NCBI RefSeq assembly: GCF_001894825.1
Contig: NZ_BCWY01000009.1
Coordinates: 1-64,000 of the forward strand
Direction: 5' to 3'
Length of the DNA: 64,000 nt
From: Rhodococcus jostii NBRC 16295
Lineage (GTDB): Bacteria > Actinomycetota > Actinomycetes > Mycobacteriales > Mycobacteriaceae
The notes beneath the pieces are model-generated. The model saw only the letters and a list, made by a program, of their open reading frames with translations, did no database searches and was not told where the DNA came from. Made by a program: the position numbers and the translations under genes. This document shows positions 8,485 through 17,393 of this stretch, piece by piece (the first letter of the stretch is position 1; every line of letters starts with the position of its first letter).

Positions 8485-8605
8485 ATTCATTGACGGAGCG
8501 TGTGACGTGGCCTACAGTCACTGCACATCACAAAATCACGAACGAAACGTTCCGATTTTTGACATTCTCTGCCGTTTCCGGCGCGCCCCTGAAGGAGGAT
8601 CACAC

Positions 8606-10414
8606 ATGAGCAAGAAGAAGAACGGTGCCGATCGCACCGCGGTTACCGGTGTACAGAAGATGACACCGTCAGAGGCGTTCGTCGAGACGATGGTTGCCAA
8701 CGGCGTGACGGACATGTTCGGCATCATGGGGTCCGCGTTCATGGATGCGATGGACATCTTCGCTCCCGCCGGAATCCGACTCGTCCCGGTCGTCCACGAG
8801 CAGGGCGCGGGACACATGGCCGACGGATACGCCCGGGTCAGCGGGCGGCACGGCATGGTGATCGGCCAGAACGGTCCGGGCATCAGCAACTGCGTCACGG
8901 CCATCGCCGCCGCATTCTGGGCGCACAGCCCCGTCGTCATCGTCACCCCCGAGGCCGGCACCATGGGAACCGGTCTGGGTGGCTTCCAGGAAGCCAACCA
9001 GCTCCCGATGTTCCAGGAGTTCACCAAGTACCAGGGCCACGTCAACAACCCGAAGCGCATGGCCGAGTTCACCGGCCGCTGTTTCGACCGCGCGATGTCG
9101 GAGATGGGCCCCACGCAGCTCAACATCCCCCGCGACTTCTTCTACGGTGAGATCGAGACCGAGATCCCGAAGCCCACCCGGCTCGACCGCGGTCCCGGCG
9201 GCGAGACGAGCCTGAACGAGGCAGCGGAACTGCTGGCCCAGGCCGAATTCCCGGTGATCGTCTCCGGTGGCGGCGTGGTCATGGCCGACGGCGTCGAGGA
9301 GTGCAAGGCACTCGCGGAGCGTCTCGGTGCGCCCGTCGTCAACAGCTACCTCCACAACGACTCCTTCCCCGCGAGCCACCCGCTGTGGACCGGCCCGCTG
9401 GGCTACCAGGGGTCGAAGGCCGCGATGAAGCTGATCAGCCAGGCCGACGTCGTGCTCGCGCTCGGCACCCGCCTCGGCCCCTTCGGCACGCTGCCGCAGC
9501 ACGGCATGGACTACTGGCCCAAGAACGCCAAGATCATCCAGATCGATGCCGACCACAAGATGCTCGGCCTGGTCAAGAAGGTGTCCGTCGGGATCTGCGG
9601 CGACGCGAAGGCCGCCGCAGTGGCGCTCACCGAGCGGCTCGAGGGCAAGGCACTCGCGTGCGACACCAACCGCGAGGAGCGCAGCAAGAAGATCGACGCC
9701 GAGAAGGCCGCGTGGGAGAAGGAACTCGACGAGTGGACCCACGAGCGCGATCCGTTCAGCCTCGACATGATCGCCGAACAGGAAGGCGAGGACGGCAACT
9801 GGCTGCACCCGCGCCAGGTGCTGCGTGAGCTGGAGAAGGCGATGCCGGAGGACGTGATGGTGTCCACGGACATCGGCAACATCAACTCGGTCGCCAACAG
9901 CTACCTGCGGTTCGAGAAGCCGCGCAGCTTCCTCGCCCCGATGAGCTTCGGCAACTGCGGCTACGCACTGCCCACCGTCATCGGCGCGAAGGCGGCGGCG
10001 CCGGAACGGCCGGCGATCGCGTACGCCGGCGACGGCGCCTGGGGAATGAGCCTCGGTGAGGTCATGACCGCGGTCCGCCACGACATCCCCGTCACCGCAG
10101 TCGTGTTCCACAACCGTCAGTGGGGTGCGGAGAAGAAGAACCAGGTCGACTTCTACAACCGCCGCTTCGTCGCGGGTGAGCTCGAGAGCGAATCCTTCGC
10201 CGGCATCGCGCAGGCGATGGGTGCCGAGGGCATCGTCGTCGACAAACTCGAAGAGGTCGGCCCGGCGCTGCAGCGCGCGGTCGCCGCGCAGATGAACGAG
10301 GGCAAGACGACGGTCATCGAGATCATGTGCACCCGGGAACTGGGCGACCCCTTCCGCCGCGACGCGCTGTCGAAGCCGGTGCGCCTGCTCGACAAGTACA
10401 AGGACTACGTGTAG
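8606..10414 (+). CDS. xsc: Sulfoacetaldehyde acetyltransferase
   Basis: ThDP-dependent enzyme converting sulfoacetaldehyde plus phosphate to acetyl phosphate and sulfite. 602 residues from the ATG at 8606, preceded by GAAGGAGG; the upstream in-frame ATG lacks such a site. The N-terminal ThDP Pyr domain includes FGIMGSAFMDAMDIF and VVHEQGAGHMADGYAR with the catalytic Glu. The central domain follows from about 210 to 370. The C-terminal PP domain has GDGAWGMSLGE and then HNRQWGAEKKNQ, the Mg-ThDP motif in the form typical of Xsc rather than acetolactate synthase. The TauE exporter lies downstream and tpa, ald and pta lie 12-16 kb away, which fits taurine dissimilation. Confidence 0.93.
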   Translation: MSKKKNGADRTAVTGVQKMTPSEAFVETMVANGVTDMFGIMGSAFMDAMDIFAPAGIRLVPVVHEQGAGHMADGYARVSGRHGMVIGQNGPGISNCVTAIAAAFWAHSPVVIVTPEAGTMGTGLGGFQEANQLPMFQEFTKYQGHVNNPKRMAEFTGRCFDRAMSEMGPTQLNIPRDFFYGEIETEIPKPTRLDRGPGGETSLNEAAELLAQAEFPVIVSGGGVVMADGVEECKALAERLGAPVVNSYLHNDSFPASHPLWTGPLGYQGSKAAMKLISQADVVLALGTRLGPFGTLPQHGMDYWPKNAKIIQIDADHKMLGLVKKVSVGICGDAKAAAVALTERLEGKALACDTNREERSKKIDAEKAAWEKELDEWTHERDPFSLDMIAEQEGEDGNWLHPRQVLRELEKAMPEDVMVSTDIGNINSVANSYLRFEKPRSFLAPMSFGNCGYALPTVIGAKAAAPERPAIAYAGDGAWGMSLGEVMTAVRHDIPVTAVVFHNRQWGAEKKNQVDFYNRRFVAGELESESFAGIAQAMGAEGIVVDKLEEVGPALQRAVAAQMNEGKTTVIEIMCTRELGDPFRRDALSKPVRLLDKYKDYV

Positions 10415-10443
10415 TCCCACACCGTGTAGTCCCACACCCGTGA

Positions 10444-10478
10444 GGTGGTCCCCGGCGCAGCCAGCGCCGGGGGCCACC
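10444..10478. terminator. Hairpin after xsc
   Basis: GGTGGTCCCCGGCGC (10444-10458) pairs with 10464-10478 over 15 bp with one G-T pair and a 5-base loop. It follows a tandem 15-base repeat GTGTAGTCCCACACC (10409-10438) that contains the xsc stop codon. It may limit read-through into tauE. Confidence 0.65.
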
Positions 10479-10594
10479 TTCGTGCGTCCTGGTACCGACG
10501 ATCCGTCGCGGACTGGATCTGGTCCTGCCGGCCCGGACCTCCCACAATTCGTTGTCGAAGGTAATGACGAAGTGGAAGTGAACGGTGGCGATTC

Positions 10595-11350
10595 GTGGCA
10601 TCAACAGTGTGGGGTCTCTCGATGCCCGCGATCGCTCTCGCGCTGCTCATCATCGTGGCCGGCGGCGTGGTCCGCGGATTCGGCGGATTCGGCGGCTCGA
10701 TGGTGTGGGTGGCGGGACTGGTGGTGCTGCTCCCGCCGACCGCCGTGATCCCGACGGTGTTCATCCTCGAAGTCGTCTCCAGTGCGGCGATGCTGCCCCA
10801 GGTGTGGCGTCAGGTGCACTGGCAGTCGCTGCGGTGGCTGTTCGCCGGCACCCTCATCGGGATGCCCGTCGGAATGTGGCTGCTCACCCAGCTGTCCGGT
10901 GACCTCGTCCGCATCCTGCTCGGACTCTCCATCGTCGCCGCAGCGGTGGCTATGGCAGTCGTGCCCGACCGCGCCTCCCTCCCGGGCCCCGGCAGCACCA
11001 CCGCGACCGGCGTCGTTTCGGGACTTCTCAACGGCGGCTTCGCATTGGGTGGCCCACCGGTGATCCTGATGTACTTCTCGGCGTCCTCACACGTGGTCGC
11101 CGGCCGCGCCTCGCTGGTGGTGTTCTTCCTCGGCATCGACGCATTCGGCGTCGCAGGATCCGCCGCCGGCGGATTGCTCACCACACCGGTCCTCGCCCAG
11201 ACCGCGCTGTTCATCCCCCTCTGCCTGGCAGGCGCAGCCGCCGGCAAATGGATGTTCGCCCGCACCACCGCCGACCGCGTTCGTCAACGCGTCCTCTGGC
11301 TACTCGGAGTCCTCGGCATCGCCGTGCTGGTGCAGGTGGCGTTGCGCTGA
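10595..11350 (+). CDS. tauE: TauE/SafE-family sulfite/sulfonate exporter
   Basis: 251 residues from GTG 10595; an internal ATG at 10622 is an equally good start because neither has a strong ribosome site. There are about eight hydrophobic segments in two related halves. GFGGFGGSMVW near residues 27-37 and NGGFALGGPPVILMYF near 145-160 are the paired Gly/Pro-rich signatures of the TauE/SafE (DUF81) family. Xsc releases sulfite, a toxic product, and TauE-type proteins next to xsc are known or presumed sulfite exporters. A second paralogue is at 26220. Confidence 0.82.
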   Translation: MASTVWGLSMPAIALALLIIVAGGVVRGFGGFGGSMVWVAGLVVLLPPTAVIPTVFILEVVSSAAMLPQVWRQVHWQSLRWLFAGTLIGMPVGMWLLTQLSGDLVRILLGLSIVAAAVAMAVVPDRASLPGPGSTTATGVVSGLLNGGFALGGPPVILMYFSASSHVVAGRASLVVFFLGIDAFGVAGSAAGGLLTTPVLAQTALFIPLCLAGAAAGKWMFARTTADRVRQRVLWLLGVLGIAVLVQVALR

Positions 11351-11374
11351 TCGGGTGTGGTCGATCGCAGCGCT

Positions 11375-11411
11375 GTGGCCCCGCCCTCGGTCGAACCCGA
11401 GTCGGGGCCAC
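11375..11411. terminator. Bidirectional terminator between tauE and MFS gene
   Basis: GTGGCCCCG (11375-11383) pairs with CGGGGCCAC (11403-11411); the loop contains a second small stem CTCGG/CCGAG. It is located between the convergent stops at 11350 and 11424. Confidence 0.65.
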
Positions 11412-11423
11412 GGCGGCCGTGCG

Positions 11424-12791
11424 TCAGGTCGAGGCTATCCGCGACATTGCCGCATCGTCAGGGTGTGATTGTGCGTCCGTGCCCTCGGTGTAGATGTCCC
11501 GACGGCGGATGGCGAGTGTGCACACGGTACTGACAACCCCTACCGCCACGGTGTATCCCATTATCAGTGAAAGTCCACCGGTTGCCGAACTGAGGAGGGA
11601 AGCGAGCACGAGCGGTGTCAGCCCGGATGCCACGATTCCCGAAAGCTGGTAGACGACGGAGATACCGCTGTAGCGGACTCGGGTGGGGAACAGTTCCGCA
11701 AACAGCGACGACTCGGGGGCGTAGACGATCGGATAGAGGACCCCGAGGACCAATACGATCGTGACGACGATGACCGCTGTATTTCCGGTACCGACAAGGA
11801 CGAAGGCGGGATAAGCCGCAGCCGTGAGGATCACGATTCCCGCCGCGAATACGTGTCTGCGGTCGAAACGGTCTGCCACCCTTCCGAAGATCGGGATGAA
11901 TACGACCATAGTCGCCGCCGCGGCCATCACCGCCAGCAGCAGGGTCTGTCGGCTGAGGTGCAGCGTGCCGGTGCCGTACGCAATGACAAAAACCGCCCAC
12001 GTATTGAAGGCCACGCCCTCGGCCCATCGACTGCCCATTCCCAGCAACATGTTTCGCCGCGACTGCGGGCTCTTGATCAGTTCCAGAGCAGGCACAGTAG
12101 CCTTCTCCTCTACCGTTTCGAGCTTGCGGAAGGCTGGAGTCTCCATGACCTTGAGGCGGATGAAGAGGCCGACCGCCACCAGGATCGCGCTCAGCATGAA
12201 GGCGATCCGCCATCCCCAGGCGAGAAATGCAGCCTCCGACATTGCCAGGTTGAGTACCGCGAATACACCGGTACCCAACATCAGGCCGATCGCGAGGCCG
12301 ATTTGCGGCAGGCTTCCGTAGAAACCGCGCTTGCCGCTGGGAGCGTACTCGACGGCCATCAGGACCGCCCCGCCCCATTCACCGCCGATTGCGATACCTT
12401 GCGCGAGGCGAAGTACCACCAGCAAAATCGGTGCCGCGATACCGATCGTGGCGTAACTGGGGACCAGCCCGATCAGGCAGGTCGCCACACCCATGATCAT
12501 CATGGTTGCCACCAGGGTCTTCTTCCGGCCGACGCGGTCGCCGATGTGCCCGAAGACGAGACCGCCGAACGGCCGGGCCATGAATCCGATCGCGAACGTG
12601 GCAAACGCAAGCAGTGTGCCGACGACCGGATCCGACCCCGGGAAGAAGAGTTTGTCGAATACCAGCCCGGCGGCGATGCCGTAGAGGAAGAAGTCGTACC
12701 ACTCGACTGTCGTTCCGACGATACTCGAGGCCACGACGGTGCGGATCTCGGACTTCGAGGGTTCCTGCTCGGTGTCTCGGGAAGTGCTCAC
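11424..12791 (-). CDS. MFS transporter, metabolite:H+ symporter (MHS) family
   Basis: 455 residues from GTG 12791, which overlaps the TGA of the upstream dehydrogenase (GTGA), so translation is coupled. The N-terminus has VVASSIVGTTVEWYDFFLYG, a hallmark of MHS symporters such as ShiA/ProP/KgtP. The loop 2-3 motif GHIGDRVGRKKTL and RLAQGIAIGGEWGGAVL near 145-160 confirm the family, and 12 helices can be counted. MHS members import organic acids, betaines or shikimate. Coupling to the hydroxyacid-type dehydrogenase suggests import of its substrate, for example a hydroxy acid. Confidence 0.85.
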   Translation of the reverse strand: MSTSRDTEQEPSKSEIRTVVASSIVGTTVEWYDFFLYGIAAGLVFDKLFFPGSDPVVGTLLAFATFAIGFMARPFGGLVFGHIGDRVGRKKTLVATMMIMGVATCLIGLVPSYATIGIAAPILLVVLRLAQGIAIGGEWGGAVLMAVEYAPSGKRGFYGSLPQIGLAIGLMLGTGVFAVLNLAMSEAAFLAWGWRIAFMLSAILVAVGLFIRLKVMETPAFRKLETVEEKATVPALELIKSPQSRRNMLLGMGSRWAEGVAFNTWAVFVIAYGTGTLHLSRQTLLLAVMAAAATMVVFIPIFGRVADRFDRRHVFAAGIVILTAAAYPAFVLVGTGNTAVIVVTIVLVLGVLYPIVYAPESSLFAELFPTRVRYSGISVVYQLSGIVASGLTPLVLASLLSSATGGLSLIMGYTVAVGVVSTVCTLAIRRRDIYTEGTDAQSHPDDAAMSRIAST

Positions 12792-14059
12792 AACGACTCC
12801 CGGAATATGTGTGTGAGGGCATCCCTGGTTACCGGACGGGGCACGACGGCCAGCTGACGTGTCTGCTTCATCGTTCCATCGACCAGTGTGTCGAGGTGCT
12901 CTTCGGAGTAGCCGAAACTGCGCAACCCGGAGGGCATTTCGATGTCCGTCATCAGTTCGCTCAAGACATGCGCGAGCGCGTCCGCTCCATCGGTCGTCGT
13001 GAAGGTCTGGCCGGAGAGAAGTTCGGCCGCGCGCAGGTGCCGACTGGGATCGCTCGGGTACGTCCATCGGAAAACCGCAGCGGCAGTGGCGGATACGGCC
13101 TGTCCGTGCGGCACCATGGGCATTGGGGGGTAGCCCTCGGCCTGATAGTTCTCGACCGCGCCGGCGACCGGGTAGGCATTGGCATGCGGCAGATGGGTGC
13201 CCGCGTTCCCGAACCCTGTTCCGGCGGAGGTCGACGCAAGCGCCATCTGGTACCTGGCTTCGAGGTCTCGCCCGTTCATTACGGCGCGCCGCAGGTACTT
13301 CCCCACCAGAGAGAGGGCCTGCTCGCACCAGACGTCACTGATCGGGTTGGAACCACAGAAGGCGGGGCGCTTCATCGGGTCTTCCGGTGCAGGCTTGGCG
13401 TCGAACCGGACGCTGGTGTAGCTCTCGAGTGCGTGAGACAGCACGTCCATCCCGCTCGCGGCCGTGACCTGCGAGGGAAGAGAGACGGTGGTCAGGGGAT
13501 CTACAACGGCGAGCGTCGGTCGCAACTTCGGGTGGCTGACACCGGCTTTCAAGTGCAGGCCGAGGAAATCGATGACGCAGATCGTCGTCGATTCCGATCC
13601 GGTGCCGGCGGTGGTCGGCACGGCGATCAGGGGCTTCAGCGGAAGCCACGGCGCCCTACCTCCGCCGATCGGCGGGGTCACGAAGTCGAGCAATTCTCCG
13701 GGGTGTGTGGTGAGGAGGTTGACGGCCTTGGCCGTGTCGATGGCGGAACCTCCGCCGACTGCGATGAAGCAGTCCCACTCCCGTTCCGAGGCGTAGGAGA
13801 CGGCCTCGTTGATGCTCTCATCCGTCGGCTCGACTGCGACGCCATCGAATACATCCGATTTGATGCCCACTGCGACCAATTGTTCGCGGATCCGGTCGGG
13901 TATCCCAGTGTTTCGAACACCCGGATCGGTAATGACCAAGCACGATTCCAGAGCCTGTGCCGATAGCTCGGCGCCCAGCTCGTCCAGTGCTCCGATGCCG
14001 AACTTCAGTGGCGGTGCTGCCCAGGTGAAGACGCTCTCGTTCTCGTTCGATCGATACAT
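12788..14059 (-). CDS. Iron-containing alcohol dehydrogenase, hydroxyacid-oxoacid transhydrogenase-like
   Basis: 423 residues from ATG 14059 with GGAGGAG upstream. The Fe-ADH (type III) fold is shown by VGGGSAIDTAKAVN (about 101-114), PTTAGTGSESTT (about 147-158), and metal-ligand regions with SGMDVLSHALESY (about 205-217) and HG near 340 (PHGQAVS). The insert around EDPMKRPAFCGSNPISD is characteristic of the HOT/ADHFE1 subgroup, which oxidises 4-hydroxybutyrate with 2-oxoglutarate as acceptor. A related hydroxy-acid dehydrogenase role is equally possible. It forms an operon with the MHS transporter; a CRP-like site lies about 80-95 bases upstream. Confidence 0.8.
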   Translation of the reverse strand: MYRSNENESVFTWAAPPLKFGIGALDELGAELSAQALESCLVITDPGVRNTGIPDRIREQLVAVGIKSDVFDGVAVEPTDESINEAVSYASEREWDCFIAVGGGSAIDTAKAVNLLTTHPGELLDFVTPPIGGGRAPWLPLKPLIAVPTTAGTGSESTTICVIDFLGLHLKAGVSHPKLRPTLAVVDPLTTVSLPSQVTAASGMDVLSHALESYTSVRFDAKPAPEDPMKRPAFCGSNPISDVWCEQALSLVGKYLRRAVMNGRDLEARYQMALASTSAGTGFGNAGTHLPHANAYPVAGAVENYQAEGYPPMPMVPHGQAVSATAAAVFRWTYPSDPSRHLRAAELLSGQTFTTTDGADALAHVLSELMTDIEMPSGLRSFGYSEEHLDTLVDGTMKQTRQLAVVPRPVTRDALTHIFRESL

Positions 14060-14104
14060 CGTTGAGACTCCTCCGCTGTCACCATGTAGGGGCATTCCCC
14101 ACAC

Positions 14105-14152
14105 TGTGAAGTGACGATAGGCCATGATCACTGATATGTGAAGTGCCTCACA
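14105..14152. promoter_or_regulatory. CRP/GlxR-like site and direct repeats upstream of the dehydrogenase operon
   Basis: TGTGAAGTGCCTCACA (14137-14152) matches TGTGA-N6-TCACA, the consensus of CRP/GlxR proteins of actinobacteria. The 9-mer TGTGAAGTG is repeated at 14105-14113 and 14137-14145, exactly 32 bases apart (three helical turns). It lies upstream of the dehydrogenase start at 14059. Confidence 0.55.
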
Positions 14153-14259
14153 CGAAGAATTTGATGGATCCAGAGGCGGAACGGATTGGGCCGCCACAGA
14201 ACTACGGCGAGGCAGGGGTTGCACAAGACCCGGCTGATGACCCGCGGAAGGGCGTCGGG

Positions 14260-15042
14260 TCAGTGAGACATCGCCCGGTTGACCGGGATGAACTGTGATA
14301 CTTCCTTGGCTGCCTGAAGAATGCGTTCTCCGAGTGTTCGAACCCTGGCGTTCGGCATGCGAACAGTGGGCACCTGGATCACCAGTGCAGCCTGCGCGGT
14401 TCCGTTCGCATCCAGGATCGGGGCGCCCACGCAACGCACTCCCTCTACGTTCTCCTGCTCGTCGATGCTGTACCCCCGGGTACGGATCTCTCGCAGTTGC
14501 TCGGAGAGCTCGCGGGGAGTGCTCAGGCTGTACGGCGTGACCTTGGCGAGCTTGACCGGAAGCGTCTTGACGTACGTTTCGGCATGCGGAGAGAACGCGA
14601 GGATGGCCTTGCCCGATGCCGTCGTGTACAGGGGGAACCGAGCGCCTGTGTGCTGTTCGAATCGCAGCGGGAGCGTCGATTGCACCCGCATCATCACTAC
14701 CGACTCCGACCCTTCCCGGATCGACAGGTTCACCGATTCCTGGGTCTCGGCATTGACCTGCTCCAGGATGGGTAAGGCCTTGTCCATGCCGAATCCGCGT
14801 TGTGCGGCCTGGCCGAGGAGCACCGTTCCGCTGCCGAGGTAGTAGCTGTCGGATATCGAATTCCTCGCTACGAGACCCTCTGCGATCAGCGCTCGGATAA
14901 GTCTGTTGGCCGTGCCGGACGACAATCGGAGTTCTGCCGCGATCGCACTGCCGGTCAGCTCGTCGGACGACGATGCGAGCAACTTGAGCACGGCCAGCGC
15001 TCGGCCGACGGACTGTGTGCCCGCAGGCAGTTCTTCGCTCAC
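14260..15042 (-). CDS. IclR-family transcriptional regulator
   Basis: 260 residues from GTG 15042. The N-terminal wHTH is VGRALAVLKLLASSSDELTGSAIAAEL through SSGTANRLIRALIAEGL. The effector domain has YTTASGKAILAF near 133-144 and GYSIDEQENVEGVRCVGAPI near 185-205, the typical IclR ligand-pocket landmarks. It lies upstream of and co-directional with the dehydrogenase/MHS pair, and I infer it regulates them. The 200 bases between this gene's stop and the dehydrogenase start contain the CRP-like site, so the pair probably has its own promoter. Confidence 0.83.
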   Translation of the reverse strand: MSEELPAGTQSVGRALAVLKLLASSSDELTGSAIAAELRLSSGTANRLIRALIAEGLVARNSISDSYYLGSGTVLLGQAAQRGFGMDKALPILEQVNAETQESVNLSIREGSESVVMMRVQSTLPLRFEQHTGARFPLYTTASGKAILAFSPHAETYVKTLPVKLAKVTPYSLSTPRELSEQLREIRTRGYSIDEQENVEGVRCVGAPILDANGTAQAALVIQVPTVRMPNARVRTLGERILQAAKEVSQFIPVNRAMSH

Positions 15043-15091
15043 TGCGCGACCCCATCCTTGTCATGCCTGCCGGTGAGCCGATGTTACCGAC

Positions 15092-15820
15092 TCAGTCGAT
15101 GACCGATACCCAGATCTCGTTGCAGTCCTGGCCGGCGCCCTGATCGGCCGCCGCCTGTTCTACCAGGAGCGTTCCGGTGTGAAGGATGTGTCGCCGTAAT
15201 GCGCTCTCGGCCGCAGACGAATCCGCCTCGAGGATCGCCTCGACAACTGGGCGGTGCTCGGCGTTGATGTCCTCGAGTGTGCGTGAGCGGTCGGCTGTCG
15301 ATGCGCCCAGCAGTCGCGTTGTCTCCCGAAGGTTGCTGATGATCGAGCGCGAGCGCGAGTTGCCGGCGGCAGCGAGGATCAGATCGTGCAGTCGCTCGTC
15401 CTGTTTCGAGAACAACGCATCGTTTCCGGCCGCGGCACTGCGCTCCATATCGTCCAGCTGACGCTGGAGTTGCTCGTTCAGGGCTGGAGACGACTCACGC
15501 GCGACACGGCGCACGGCGGGTAGTTCCAGCGCGAGCCGGACCGCGAAGATCTCTGCGATCTCATGAGGTTGGGGAAGGATTATTCGGAATCCGCGATTGC
15601 GTTCGAACCGCACCAGTCCAGAATCGGCGAGCCGGAGCAAACCCTCGCGGACCGGGCTGCGGGACACTCCGAACTCGTCGGCGACCTGATAGACCGAGTA
15701 CAGGATCCCCGGGACCATTTGTCCGCTGCGCACGGCGTCGAGCACCCCGGTGATCACTTTCTCGGTGAGTGATTCGGCCGTGCGAGCAATCGGCTGGAGA
15801 GTGAGCGGAGAATCGACCAC
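15092..15820 (-). CDS. GntR-family regulator, FadR subfamily
   Basis: 242 residues from GTG 15820. The N-terminal wHTH runs through GVLDAVRSGQMVPG and VSRSPVREGLLRLADSGLVRFERNRGFRI. The all-helical FCD effector domain follows (about 85-225), with metal/ligand-type histidines in RLHDLILAAAGN and RRHILHTG. A perfect 13-bp inverted repeat lies 34 bases upstream of the start and is the obvious autoregulatory operator. It is the first gene of the minus-strand run leading to the IclR and dehydrogenase genes. Confidence 0.83.
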   Translation of the reverse strand: MVDSPLTLQPIARTAESLTEKVITGVLDAVRSGQMVPGILYSVYQVADEFGVSRSPVREGLLRLADSGLVRFERNRGFRIILPQPHEIAEIFAVRLALELPAVRRVARESSPALNEQLQRQLDDMERSAAAGNDALFSKQDERLHDLILAAAGNSRSRSIISNLRETTRLLGASTADRSRTLEDINAEHRPVVEAILEADSSAAESALRRHILHTGTLLVEQAAADQGAGQDCNEIWVSVID

Positions 15821-15853
15821 GTCGTCACTCTAGTCGCGTTCGATCGAGTAACG

Positions 15854-15883
15854 TGTAGCATGTTACTCAGGTAACATGCTACA
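15854..15883. promoter_or_regulatory. 13-bp perfect inverted repeat, probable GntR/FadR operator
   Basis: TGTAGCATGTTAC (15854-15866), spacer TCAG, then GTAACATGCTACA (15871-15883). GTAAC/GTTAC half sites around a short spacer are typical of FadR-type GntR operators. It is immediately upstream of the GntR gene. Confidence 0.7.
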
Positions 15884-15951
15884 TCTGAAGCGAACATGCC
15901 CGATGCCCGCAGGCCCTCTGGCGTAGCCATTGATCCTTCAGCCGGCTCGGC

Positions 15952-17223
15952 CTACTCCTCGGGTGCTTGCGAACCGTGGTGGCGCGCACCTGTCGGCGAA
16001 ACAAATGGAGGTGACGTGTCGAGTGGGGAGGGCGGCTGGTCACCCCGCGGTGGGGAGCCCGCACTGCGTGAATCGCGATGAAACAGCTCGAGACTCAGGA
16101 TCGACCGCTGCAGGCCGTCGAGGGTCCGCGGGTCCCAGCCGGTCAGCTGTTGCCAACGATCGAGCCGGTAGGTGATCGAGTTCGCGTGCAGGTGGATGTC
16201 CCTGCCCGCCGCGCTGATGGAGAACCCGTTGCGCGCGAACGCCGACACCGCCTCGACGAGGTGTGGATGCTCCGAGGCGACGGCGACCCCCGGCTCCAGC
16301 AGTGTGGTGAGCTCGGCCCGATGGTCCGAGAGTGTGGCGGCCACCCACTCGTCGGCGAAACGAACTACCTCGCCGCTCGGTGAGGCCAGTTGCAGCACCC
16401 TGCGCGCATCCGTGATGCTCATCGCCGCCCCGGTCAGGCCGGGGCGGTCCAATCCGACTCCTACCGTGGTGCCCGGGTGATCGCGCTGTATCTCGCGGAC
16501 GATGTGATCGACGGGTGCGCGCTGGCTCAGCGCGATGATGACGGTGCCGTGCCGGCTGCATTGAGTGGTGCCGGGAATCGTGTCGAGGGTGCGCTGGAGT
16601 CGCTCGAGCTGGGCTTCCGACCACTCCTCCGCGGTGAGGCATACCGCGTGGAACTCGAGTTGGGGATCGAAGCCCAGTGCTTCCGCGAGTGCCCGGGCAT
16701 CGCGGTGGTCGCCGTCTGCATCCCTCGCGAGGGCCTCGAAGAACCGGTACCGGACCCCCGCGCGGATAGCCTGTTCGCTGCGGGTCGCGTCGGTGTGTCC
16801 GACGGCGACCGCGCTGGTGGCGGTGTGGACGAGGTCCCACATCACGCCGCCCGCGTGCAGCAGTTCGCTGGTCGGCTCCTCGGCTCGGGACACCATCGTG
16901 TTCCACAATTCGCGGGACGCGATGTGGTACGTCTCGATGACATCGGACAGCGGCAGACCCTGCATGGCCCGGCGCCGGCCCAGTTGGCGGGACCGCTCGA
17001 GGACGTCTTCGGCGAAGGGTTCGTTCTCGCTCACGGCCTGCAACGTCGCCGTCAGCTGCCGGCTGATGTACCCGCGCTGTTCGTCGATCGGAACGGCGGC
17101 GTACGACTGCAGCTCGGTGCGGATCTGGTGCACCGCCCGGTCGGTGACCGACTCGATCTCGTCGGAGACCTGACGGCACAACCGCTGGATCGTGTCTCCG
17201 CCCACGGATTCAGGCACCCTCAC
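15952..17223 (-). CDS. PucR-family transcriptional regulator
   Basis: About 423 residues from GTG 17223; an in-frame ATG at 17313 would add 30 residues and cannot be excluded because neither start has a strong ribosome site. The C-terminal PucR-type HTH includes FARNGFSISAAGRDIHLHANSITYRLDRWQQLTGWDP, and the GGDEF-like mid domain lies in TTVGVGLDRPGLTG and the ITDARRVLQLA region. PucR relatives usually activate nearby catabolic or transport genes. It is divergent from the DUF3311-symporter-amidohydrolase operon, which I infer it controls. Confidence 0.82.
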   Translation of the reverse strand: MRVPESVGGDTIQRLCRQVSDEIESVTDRAVHQIRTELQSYAAVPIDEQRGYISRQLTATLQAVSENEPFAEDVLERSRQLGRRRAMQGLPLSDVIETYHIASRELWNTMVSRAEEPTSELLHAGGVMWDLVHTATSAVAVGHTDATRSEQAIRAGVRYRFFEALARDADGDHRDARALAEALGFDPQLEFHAVCLTAEEWSEAQLERLQRTLDTIPGTTQCSRHGTVIIALSQRAPVDHIVREIQRDHPGTTVGVGLDRPGLTGAAMSITDARRVLQLASPSGEVVRFADEWVAATLSDHRAELTTLLEPGVAVASEHPHLVEAVSAFARNGFSISAAGRDIHLHANSITYRLDRWQQLTGWDPRTLDGLQRSILSLELFHRDSRSAGSPPRGDQPPSPLDTSPPFVSPTGARHHGSQAPEE

Positions 17224-17393
17224 CTCGCATTCCGCACTCCCGTGAATTTCACGAACCGCCGCGGTGTTTTCCGGGATTCGCCCATGGCCCGAGGGGAGTG
17301 ATGCGGACCACACTAATTGCAGAGCGCATGTCGACCGACACCGGACCCACTCACCACACCGGTGGCAACCGTCAGATTAGGAGCCCAGAAGTC

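Noticed and set aside
10409-10438. Tandem 15-base repeat at the xsc stop as a regulatory array
   Set aside because: Only two copies, at the 3' end of the gene and next to a terminator; probably a small slippage duplication.
8669-10477. 602-residue minus-strand frame opposite xsc
   Set aside because: A shadow of a highly biased gene; its His/Asp-rich, low-motif translation has no recognisable domain, whereas Xsc is unmistakable.
12791-13328. N-terminal extension of the MHS transporter into the dehydrogenase gene
   Set aside because: The frame is open by chance; the MHS signature begins just after the GTG at 12791, which overlaps the upstream stop.
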